The position numbers were made by a program, and so were the translations under genes. A stretch of 64,000 bases of DNA from the NCBI GenBank assembly GCA_031266435.1, contig JAISAZ010000086.1:1-64000 (forward strand). Reading direction: 5' to 3'. Positions 38,120-44,288 of this stretch are shown one piece after another (within the stretch, counting starts at the first letter, position 1; the number at the start of each line of letters is the position of its first letter). The notes under the pieces were generated by a model that ran no database searches, was not told the DNA's origin, and saw only the letters and a list, made by a program, of their open reading frames with translations. This stretch comes from Accumulibacter sp. GTDB taxonomy: Bacteria > Pseudomonadota > Gammaproteobacteria > Burkholderiales > Rhodocyclaceae.

Positions 38120-38608
38120 CTATTCGTTAATCGGACACTGGTTTCCGAGACACCAGTTTTGCCACGCAGCGAGCTTCAGGGCGTCTTCAGCGCAGTTTCC
38201 GAGTGTTGTATCAACCAAGCGTTTCCGCTCGGCGTCATCATCCACTTGCTGACTGCTGGCATCGGCGCGCACTCGACCGCGATCGGAACCGGCGTCGCGC
38301 AAGCGGTCAGCCAAGCGAGTATCAGCAGCGGCGCGAATCGTGCGCATCTGTTTGTCCATCTGCGCTCTTGCCACAATGCGCACTGTGTCAATTTGTTTTT
38401 CATACGATCCCCTCACCTCATCAAGCGTTTTTTCGTGCGTCACACGCAGGGCGTCCTGCGCCGCCATGGCTTTTTTCCCTTCGACCGATACCTGCGCCTT
38501 GAATTCAGCGAACTCGGTCAGCGTTGCCTCGTAACGCCAGCCGAGGAGGACGAGTACGACGAGCAAGACCGTGCAGATGCCTGTGAGAATTCTGTCTACA
38601 CCGCTCAT
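38120..38608 (-). CDS. Rz-like inner-membrane spanin
   Basis: The ATG at 38608 follows GGAGGAG and gives 162 residues. One N-terminal membrane segment (ILTGICTVLLVVLVLLGW, about 8-25) is followed by a long charged helix, the layout of an i-spanin that connects to an outer-membrane partner during lysis. The last residues include two cysteines. It overlaps the endolysin stop (ATGA) and encloses a second-frame lipoprotein. Confidence 0.75.
   Translation of the reverse strand: MSGVDRILTGICTVLLVVLVLLGWRYEATLTEFAEFKAQVSVEGKKAMAAQDALRVTHEKTLDEVRGSYEKQIDTVRIVARAQMDKQMRTIRAAADTRLADRLRDAGSDRGRVRADASSQQVDDDAERKRLVDTTLGNCAEDALKLAAWQNWCLGNQCPINE
38176..38403 (-). CDS. Rz1-like outer-membrane spanin nested in Rz
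   Basis: A 75-residue ORF wholly inside the Rz gene in another frame. It has a basic N-terminus, a hydrophobic LLILAWLTAC lipobox around residues 26-35, and a short proline-containing tail, the hallmarks of nested Rz1 lipoproteins. The exact start (38403 or an internal codon) is uncertain. Its mature protein would be tethered to the outer membrane. Confidence 0.65.
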   Translation of the reverse strand: MKNKLTQCALWQERRWTNRCARFAPLLILAWLTACATPVPIAVECAPMPAVSKWMMTPSGNAWLIQHSETALKTP

Positions 38609-39039
38609 TTCTCCTCCAGGGTTTCCCCGGCCTGGAAATCCGCGAGTGATAGGCCTCCAGTAAACTGGAAGTGTGGATAATCCGGAAAGGTTTTCCAGCG
38701 GCCACCCCATTCGAGGCCGACGTATTCGCCCAGGGCGCCGATGTTTTCCCAGAGCTTCCCGGTCGCGCCCGATGTTGTCCATAGGAGTTTCCCGTCTACG
38801 CGCGGAACAACGTCGAACGCGACACGGAAGTTGTGTAAACTCTGGCCACCTTTCGAGTTGGTGACTTTCGCGCCGGGAGCGGTGCGTCCTTTTGCGTAGA
38901 GCGCGTCTTGCGCCTCATGGTCGCGGTAGGTGCTCGTCACGAGTACGTCGACTCCCGCCGCTTTGCATGCGTCAAGGAAAACTTCGGCCAGCGCGCGGAC
39001 GCGGGGGTGCAACTCATTCAGATTTCGACTGTCGATCAT
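38605..39039 (-). CDS. M15-family peptidase endolysin
   Basis: A 144-residue enzyme starting at MIDSRNLNELHPRVRALAEVF. Conserved zinc-peptidase features of VanY/M15 endolysins are visible: VTSTYRDHEAQDALYAKGRT, SLHNFRVAFDV and a terminal HFQF. It should cleave L-Ala-D-Glu or D-Ala-D-Ala type links in peptidoglycan. No signal peptide, so it needs the neighbouring holin. Confidence 0.88.
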   Translation of the reverse strand: MIDSRNLNELHPRVRALAEVFLDACKAAGVDVLVTSTYRDHEAQDALYAKGRTAPGAKVTNSKGGQSLHNFRVAFDVVPRVDGKLLWTTSGATGKLWENIGALGEYVGLEWGGRWKTFPDYPHFQFTGGLSLADFQAGETLEEK

Positions 39040-39538
39040 TTTGGGTTTCCTTTCCGCTGGCCAAGGATTTAAGTTTTGTTTCGGCACGCCGACGAAGTCT
39101 GACGACGAGCGCTTTGACGAGGGGATGGACCGGAAGCCCCAGCTTGTCGGCGGACTTGATGATTGACGCCACTTCGGTCAAGACCAAGACAAAAATAAAC
39201 CAGTCGATGAGCGGCGCGGAATGCCCAGTCAGGCCGGTCAGCATCACGGTAATCACGCCGAAAACGAGGATTGTGCAGAGATGCGTCAAGGCTTTTATGA
39301 CCCAGCCGTAGAGCCGGGCACGTGAAAACGACGAGGTCTTGAGCGCAAGTACTACGCCCAGGACAAGGTCAATCACGGATAAAGCGAACCACGTCTCGAA
39401 AAACCCCCAATTACCACCGAAGGTCGATTCAAATGCCGCAGGAATACTTGCAACCAGCGCCTTGATCCCGATGCCGCCGAAAACGCCTTGAAGGTGATAA
39501 GCCATCTCTGCGCCGACATCGTGGAATCGGTAGGCCAT
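39014..39538 (-). CDS. Phage holin family membrane protein
   Basis: The ATG at 39538 gives 174 residues with three hydrophobic segments (about 40-60 weakly, 55-75, 85-115). The block FALSVIDLVLGVVLALKTSSFSRARLYGWVIKAL is typical of the phi29/Cph1-type holin family (Phage_holin_4). It overlaps the endolysin by 26 bases, in the usual holin-endolysin-spanin lysis cassette. Confidence 0.8.
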   Translation of the reverse strand: MAYRFHDVGAEMAYHLQGVFGGIGIKALVASIPAAFESTFGGNWGFFETWFALSVIDLVLGVVLALKTSSFSRARLYGWVIKALTHLCTILVFGVITVMLTGLTGHSAPLIDWFIFVLVLTEVASIIKSADKLGLPVHPLVKALVVRLRRRAETKLKSLASGKETQNDRQSKSE

Positions 39539-39539
39539 G

Positions 39540-39776
39540 TCAGGATTCAGATCGGAGTTCAGGCGGCAATTGCCGACCCGCGCGCTCACTCTCGTATGAG
39601 TCCGTGCAGTGTCGGCAATCGAAAAACACGTCGTCAATGAGGTGCATCGGCCAATGCCGCTTGCCCGCGACGTGCCAGCGGTAGGCACGCGAGGAAAGCG
39701 TCTCGTCGGACCAGCCGCCGAGCACCGCGTTTATCACTTGGTCGAGTGCGATCAGGACGTTTTTGACACGTCTCAC
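39540..39776 (-). CDS. Small conserved prophage protein
   Basis: A 78-residue protein starting with GTG, overlapping the stop of the fibre-assembly gene. Its sequence NVLIALDQVINAVLGGWSDE and WHVAGKRHWPMHLIDDVFFD is recurrent in Mu- and P2-like prophages just before lysis genes. Its function is unknown; it may be membrane associated. Confidence 0.75.
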   Translation of the reverse strand: MRRVKNVLIALDQVINAVLGGWSDETLSSRAYRWHVAGKRHWPMHLIDDVFFDCRHCTDSYESERAGRQLPPELRSES

Positions 39777-40375
39777 AGCGCCGCGGCTGCTGAGAAAAGT
39801 GCGTCGAGTTGCGCGTCGGAAAGTCCCAACTCCCCGGCCAGCTTCACATACAGCGGATTGTCGCGCCGGACTTCAGTAGCAAACTCCCACTCAATCCGTG
39901 CGGAATCGCCCACGTCACCCTCTATCGCTGCGACCATCGTTGAGACTTGCTCGTACAGCCCCGCAGATTTGAGCGCAAGCCGCGCCTGACGCATCGTGAC
40001 CGAGGTCGGGGGTGGGAGGTCTTCAAACGTCCAGCCCTCTCCATCCCAAACGGTTTTTTTACCGGCGGGCGCGAGGGGCATCGGCTCGTCGGTCGTATTC
40101 GGCGGCTGAACATCGGCAAGCGGACCAATGGCCTCGACCTTGGCCTCGCGGCCGTCGGCGGTTGAATAAAAGACCGCCCCCCGGTAATCAGCCTGGATTT
40201 CCCAGGATTCGGTCACTGGGTCGAAAACCGCGACTTCGTTTTCTCCGGTTGATGGCGGTGCGGTAGTCGTCGCTTGAGCCGGAATCAGATAGCCCCCTGT
40301 TTCCATCGGCGAGGGGCGTGCATCGTTTTTCGACAAGAATTCGTGTGTTTTTGGGTGATAGTTATAAATTTCCAT
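39773..40375 (-). CDS. Tail-fibre assembly / tail assembly chaperone-like protein
   Basis: A 200-residue protein with GGAGGAC upstream. It begins MEIYNYHPKTHEFLSKNDARP like fibre-assembly proteins, and the C-terminal half (TMRQARLALKSAGLYEQVSTMVAAIEG...RIEWEFATEV) is a familiar prophage tail chaperone domain. Normally it would follow the fibre gene directly; here a recombinase gene and a cassette array lie between the two. It starts the lysis/assembly operon. Confidence 0.78.
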   Translation of the reverse strand: MEIYNYHPKTHEFLSKNDARPSPMETGGYLIPAQATTTAPPSTGENEVAVFDPVTESWEIQADYRGAVFYSTADGREAKVEAIGPLADVQPPNTTDEPMPLAPAGKKTVWDGEGWTFEDLPPPTSVTMRQARLALKSAGLYEQVSTMVAAIEGDVGDSARIEWEFATEVRRDNPLYVKLAGELGLSDAQLDALFSAAAAL

Positions 40376-40413
40376 AAGTCCTCCGAATGAACGAAATAGG
40401 TTTTACTTCAAGC

Positions 40414-40444
40414 AAGCGAAATTTTTTCCTAAAAAATTTCGCTT
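40414..40444. promoter_or_regulatory. Large A/T-core palindrome, copy 1
   Basis: Arms GCGAAATTTTTT and its exact complement flank CCT (40416-40442), with two more pairing bases on each side. It lies 41 bases before the assembly-gene start and about 50 bases before the divergent recombinase. An identical 27-base sequence lies 24 bases before the start of the tail operon at 55900-55926. Operator or bidirectional terminator are the two readings. Confidence 0.7.
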
Positions 40445-40490
40445 TCCGCGCCAGATACCTTTACCTTCCCACTTTTGCCGGGGGAAAATC

Positions 40491-41369
40491 ATGGCTTTGT
40501 CACTTGCAAAATGGTGCGCGAAATACGCGGAGATCGTCACGACACGGGGCCTGATGCCCGCGACCGCGCAAGAAAAAATCTCGCACGCGCAGGGCCTGCT
40601 CGCGGGAATCGGTGATAAGGCGCTCAAGAAAATCCGGCCTGTCCACGTCGCGCGTGCGATCCACGCTGTCTGGGCGGGTGGGCACCCCGCGAAGGCGCGG
40701 CGCATGCTCTCGGTCGCGCGCGACCTGTTTACCGAGGCGGTGATCAACGGCTATGTCAATGCCAATCCCGCCGCGCCGATCCGGCCGCTCCCGAACCGCG
40801 TCCGGCGCGCGCGGCTTTCGCTCGACCACTGGCGGCTCACGCAAGCCACCCTTGAAACCGAAGCGCTTCCGTGGCGGCGGCTGTTTGCGATTTTGGCGCT
40901 CGTCACCGGCCAGCGGCGCGGCGACCTGCTCAAAATGCGGTTTGACCACGTCTGGGACAAGCACCTGCATATCGTCCAAGAGAAAACCGGCGAGCGGATC
41001 GCACTCCCGCTCTCGCTCCGGCTTCGCGCGGTCGATACGAGTTTGCGCGAGATCATCGCACGGTGCCGCGACTACGGGCCTCCGGGAGACACGCTGATCC
41101 GAAAAAACAATACTGGCGACCCGCTCACGCGCTCATCCTTGACGAAGGCGTTCTCAGCAGCGTTCCGCCGCGCGGTCGTCTGGGAGCGGGAGGATCGAAA
41201 GCCGCCGAGCTTGCAGGAGTGCCGCTCGCTCGCCGAGCGGCTTTACAGCGCGCAAGGGATCGACACGCAAATCCTCCTCGGCCACCGCCGCGCGCAGACA
41301 ACCGCGCTCTACCACGACGACCGGGGCCTCGACCGCGAAGCGGGCGTCTGGCGAACTTTGAAAATTTAA
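40491..41369 (+). CDS. Lambda-Int-like tyrosine recombinase, proposed shufflon recombinase
   Basis: A 292-residue recombinase lacking the ~60-residue arm-binding domain of lambda Int. The core-binding domain covers about residues 1-105. Catalytic residues by eye: R142 (VTGQRRGDL), K165 (QEKTGERIALPL), R245 (LQECRSLAERLY), H265 (LLGHRRAQT) and nucleophile Y274 (ALYHDDRG). The position of the conserved box II histidine (HELR in lambda) reads Q242, an odd substitution. The gene stops one base before the first fibre cassette, like rci beside the R64 shufflon. It is far inside the prophage, so it is unlikely to be the phage integrase. Confidence 0.85.
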   Translation: MALSLAKWCAKYAEIVTTRGLMPATAQEKISHAQGLLAGIGDKALKKIRPVHVARAIHAVWAGGHPAKARRMLSVARDLFTEAVINGYVNANPAAPIRPLPNRVRRARLSLDHWRLTQATLETEALPWRRLFAILALVTGQRRGDLLKMRFDHVWDKHLHIVQEKTGERIALPLSLRLRAVDTSLREIIARCRDYGPPGDTLIRKNNTGDPLTRSSLTKAFSAAFRRAVVWEREDRKPPSLQECRSLAERLYSAQGIDTQILLGHRRAQTTALYHDDRGLDREAGVWRTLKI

Positions 41370-41370
41370 G

Positions 41371-41688
41371 CCCGATCATCGAGGGGAGTTTGAACGCCTC
41401 TGGGATAACTCGGCCGGGGTCGACGTAGGGCGGGAGATTGGGACGTTCCAGGAGGACGCGATTCGGAATATCACGGGACATATCTATGCCGGAAAACTCT
41501 ATGAATATTTGTTTAGTGTTAGTGGCGTATTTTCTACATACGCAGATGGAACAGTGGAACCGCTGGGGCATAACTCTAATAAGCAGTCGTGTTATCAAAT
41601 GCTGAGCTTCGATGCTTCGCGCGTCGTTCCAGTTGCGTCCGAGAACCGCCCGCGCAGTGTAGCAGTCCTCGCTTGCATCAAATATTAG
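41371..41688 (+). other. Silent tail-fibre C-terminal cassette C1
   Basis: 318 bp, 105 codons plus stop with no interruption. It reads PDHRGEFERLWDNSAG, the collar segment GREIGTFQEDAIRNITGHI, a unique middle, then FDASRVVPVASENRPRS and VLACIKY. No ribosome site or start precedes it. It is one base after the recombinase stop. Confidence 0.88.
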
Positions 41689-42021
41689 CCCGATCATCGG
41701 GGAGAGTTTTTACGGATGTGGGATAGTGGTGCGGGCGTCGATATTGGGCGGGAAATCGGGAGTTTTCAGATTGACCAGATGCGAAAAATAACGGGGGCCG
41801 TGTCCGCGATAGGTTTTCGGGCGGATGTAGATACGAGCCATCCTGATATCGCCAATGGTATGTTTAGACGCGCGGCTTTCAGCGATTGGGGTGCGTACAA
41901 CCCACAATCTACCGGCACACACGCTACCCTTATTGCGGACTCGTCTCTTCTCGGCGCCAACTACGACGGCACGGATACCCACGGGCGCAACGTTTCCGTC
42001 CTCGCCTGCATCAAATATTAG
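41689..42021 (+). other. Silent tail-fibre C-terminal cassette C2
   Basis: 333 bp, 110 codons plus stop. It begins PDHRGEFLRMWDSGAGVDIG and carries the SFQIDQMRKITG variant of the collar motif. Its body and 3' end (LGANYDGTDTHGRNVSV) are paralogous to cassette C5. The track ORF from 41716 is only its internal part. Confidence 0.88.
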
Positions 42022-42345
42022 CCCGATCATAGAGGTGAGTTCCCAAGGTTTTGGGATAACAGTGCCGGGATCGATGTCGGGCGCGAGATCGGGACATTCC
42101 AGGGCGACGCGATGCAGAATATCGTCGGAAGCGCCTATTTTATTCGGTTTGCGCAAGACTCTGGGAGCAACGGCAGCGGAGCGTTATATCTAAGCCTTGG
42201 CGATCACGGTTATAACGGTTTGGTTCAGAATACGTCGGCTGGAAGATTATCCGGGACCCTCACCTTCGATGCCTCGCGCGTTGTACGTACCGCCCCCGAA
42301 ACCCGCTCTCGCAACGTTTCCGTGCTCGCTTGCATCAAATATTAG
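42022..42345 (+). other. Silent tail-fibre C-terminal cassette C3
   Basis: 324 bp, 107 codons plus stop. It begins PDHRGEFPRFWDNSAGIDVG, whose DNA start is shared with cassette C7. The middle, from SAYFIRFAQDSGSNGSG to GLVQNTSAGRLSG, is unique. Ends RNVSVLACIKY. Confidence 0.88.
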
Positions 42346-42651
42346 CCCGATCATCGGGGAGAGTTTTTACGGATGTGGGATAGCGGCGCTGGCATTGATG
42401 TTGGAAGGGAAATCGGGACGTGGCAACAAGACGCGATAAGGAATATAACGGGATACCTTTATACAATTTCGTATGGGCTTAGTACGTCGGGAGCATTTTC
42501 ATCGCCTTCGGGCCCGGTACCAAAAACGGCAGGGGCCAATCTAAATACATGGGTAGAGGGCGCCGCTCTTTTCGACGCTTCCCGCGTCGTTCCAGTCGCC
42601 GCCGAGAACTGTCCCCGAAGCGTCGCCGTCCTCGCCTGTATCAAATATTAG
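42346..42651 (+). other. Silent tail-fibre C-terminal cassette C4
   Basis: 306 bp, 101 codons plus stop. Starts PDHRGEFLRMWDSGAGIDVG; the middle GYLYTISYGLSTSGAFSSPS is almost identical in DNA to C7, which lies on the other strand. Ends RSVAVLACIKY. Confidence 0.88.
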
Positions 42652-42981
42652 CCCGATCATCGGGGAGAGTTTTTACGGATGTGGGATAGCTCTGCCGGCA
42701 TCGACGTTGGGCGGGAGATCGGGACGTTCCAGATCGACCAGATGCGGAAAATAACAGGGTACGCGCTCCCAATCGGTTTCCGTGAGGATGCAGTTACGAA
42801 TATTCCGTCTCTTGTCGGTGGTATGTTTCAACGCGTAGCGGCAGATTGGGGCGCGTACATTACGAATGGAAATGGTTCGCGTGCGTGTCTTGACGCGGAT
42901 TCGTCCCGCCTCGGCGCCAACTACGACGGCACGGATACCCACGGCAGGAACATCGCCGTCCTCGCGTGCATCAAATATTAG
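42652..42981 (+). other. Silent tail-fibre C-terminal cassette C5
   Basis: 330 bp, 109 codons plus stop. Starts PDHRGEFLRMWDSSAGIDVG and has the FQIDQMRKITG collar of C2. The region LGANYDGTDTHGRNIAV matches C2 closely, while the centre (YALPIGFREDAVTNIPSLVG) has diverged. Confidence 0.88.
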
Positions 42982-43239
42982 CCCGATCAGCGTGGCGAAT
43001 TCGTACGTTCGTGGGATAACAACGCCGGCATTGACATAGGCCGCGAAATCGGCTCGTGGCAAGGGGATGAGCTAAAATCGCATTATCACTTAATTACGGC
43101 CGGCGGAATGAGCGCGCTTACGGCGGGAAGCGTAGTTTCTATGACCCCCGTTTATTCTGGGGGCACAAGCACCCAATACACCGGCGGCGTCGAGACGCGC
43201 GGCCGGAATATCGCGCTCCTCGCATGCATTAAATATTGA
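42982..43239 (+). other. Silent tail-fibre C-terminal cassette C6, last plus-strand unit
   Basis: 258 bp, 85 codons plus stop, the shortest. Starts PDQRGEFVRSWDNNAGIDIG, with Gln for His in the junction, and has the SWQGDELKSHYHLITAGG segment found in many phage collar proteins. Ends RNIALLACIKY-TGA. Five bases separate its stop from that of the converging cassette C7. Confidence 0.87.
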
Positions 43240-43244
43240 TGCAA

Positions 43245-43550
43245 TCAGTATTTTATACAGGCGAGCACGGCGACGTTACGGCCTCTGTTTTCCGCCGCCG
43301 TAGGAACGACGCGGGAAGCGTCGAAAAGAGCGGATCCCTCTACCCATGCATTTAGATTGCCCCCTGCCGTTTTTGGTACCGGGCCCGAAGGCGATGAAAA
43401 TGCTCCTGACGTATTAAGCCCATACGAAATTGTATAAAGGTATCCCGTTATATTCCTTATCGCGTCCTCTTGCCACGTCCCGATCTCGCGGCCTACATCG
43501 ATCCCAGCAGAGTTATCCCAAAACCTTGGGAACTCGCCTCGATGATCGGG
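43245..43550 (-). other. Silent tail-fibre C-terminal cassette C7, behind the expressed cassette
   Basis: 306 bp on the minus strand directly after the fibre stop codon, in the same orientation as the fibre gene. 101 codons plus stop: PDHRGEFPRFWDNSAGIDVG, GYLYTISYGLNTSGAFSSPS, RNVAVLACIKY. Without recombination it is read only past a stop codon. Its body matches C4 and its start matches C3. Confidence 0.88.
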
Positions 43551-44288
43551 CTAATATTTGATACAGGCGAGGACGGCGACGCTTCGGGGACGGTTCTCGG
43601 CGGCGGTGGGAACGACGCGCGAGGCATCGAACTGAATACGGGTTATCCCATTTGTTTCTCCAAAAATTGTAGGCGAAGTTATTCCAGAGTCGACATAAAA
43701 TGCCCCGGACACCAGATTGTAATAGCCGCCGTGAATCGGAGGCGCCATACCAGTGATATTCCTGATCGCGTCGCCCTGAAACGACCCGATCGCCCGCCCA
43801 ACGTCAACCCCCGCACTGCTATCCCACATCCGTAAAAACTCTCCCCGATGATCGGGAATACGGAAAGTCGTCGTTCCGTTACCCGGGCTGAACTTTCCTT
43901 TGGTTGCCTCGACCCACAGAGAATCAGCACTCAGGAGGTTGCCGGAGGCCTGCGCAAACGCCCATAAATCGGGATAGGCCGTGCGCGAGAGGAGCGCGCC
44001 GTTGCGCTCAATCCAGCCCGTCGGCGGAGTAGTGCACGGAAAAGTCGCGCACATGCCTACCGGAATAAACGCCCCGTTCGCGGACGACAACATCTGAATC
44101 GCCTGCAGGAGCTGCCCCAGATTCGTTGATGCCGGGGTGAGGCCCGCCGCTGTGATCACGGCCAGGATTTCGCGCTGTGGGTGTTCGAGCGCGGCGGCCG
44201 GAACGACCGATCCTTCAACGCCGGTAGAGGGATTGCCGTCGACGTAGGACGCGTTGGCGGCAGCGCCGATGGGTTGTACATATTTCAT
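43551..44288 (-). CDS. Tail fibre protein with expressed cassette C0
   Basis: A 245-residue fibre/collar protein, the receptor-binding tip of the contractile tail. Residues 1-144 are constant: MKYVQPIGAAANASYVDGNP, then a tail-collar domain with GMCATFPCTTPPTGWIERNG and FRI. At residue 145 the switchable part starts, PDHRGEFLRMWDSSAGVDVG, ending SVAVLACIKY. The DNA at the junction is CCCGATCATCGGGGAG (43856 downwards), the same as the cassettes. It overlaps gp48 by four bases. The assembly partner lies beyond the array at 39.8 kb. Confidence 0.9.
   Translation of the reverse strand: MKYVQPIGAAANASYVDGNPSTGVEGSVVPAAALEHPQREILAVITAAGLTPASTNLGQLLQAIQMLSSANGAFIPVGMCATFPCTTPPTGWIERNGALLSRTAYPDLWAFAQASGNLLSADSLWVEATKGKFSPGNGTTTFRIPDHRGEFLRMWDSSAGVDVGRAIGSFQGDAIRNITGMAPPIHGGYYNLVSGAFYVDSGITSPTIFGETNGITRIQFDASRVVPTAAENRPRSVAVLACIKY

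Larger units (their letters stand above)
41370..43856. repeat. Cassette junction sites, candidate recombination sites
   Basis: Eight copies of CCCGATCA sit at the start of every cassette: 41371, 41689, 42022, 42346, 42652 and 42982 on plus, and 43550 and 43856 on minus. Six continue as CCCGATCATCG (C0, C1, C2, C4, C5, C7); the full palindrome CCCGAT-C-ATCGGG is present in C0, C2, C4 and C5. At the five internal plus-strand junctions the left side is CAAATATTAGCCCGATCA or close to it, whereas the fibre and recombinase junctions differ on that side. A conserved core plus right arm with a variable left arm is also how R64 sfx sites look. Confidence 0.8.

Noticed and set aside
40491-41369. Recombinase as the integrase of the whole prophage
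   Set aside because: It lies about 2.5 kb inside the element, between fibre and assembly genes, and directly abuts the cassette sites. Kept only as an alternative because the right end is outside the window.
41716-42981. The ORF-track proteins starting MWDSGAG at 41716, 42373 and 42679 as independent small genes
   Set aside because: They have no ribosome sites, and the open frame continues upstream to the PDHRGEF junction; they are inner parts of cassettes.
42982-43244. Gin/Cin-type serine invertase system
   Set aside because: No serine recombinase gene and no 26-bp hix-like site was seen.
40491-44288. Diversity-generating retroelement acting on the fibre gene
   Set aside because: No reverse transcriptase, no template/variable repeat pair with adenine-specific changes; the variants are whole alternative cassettes.
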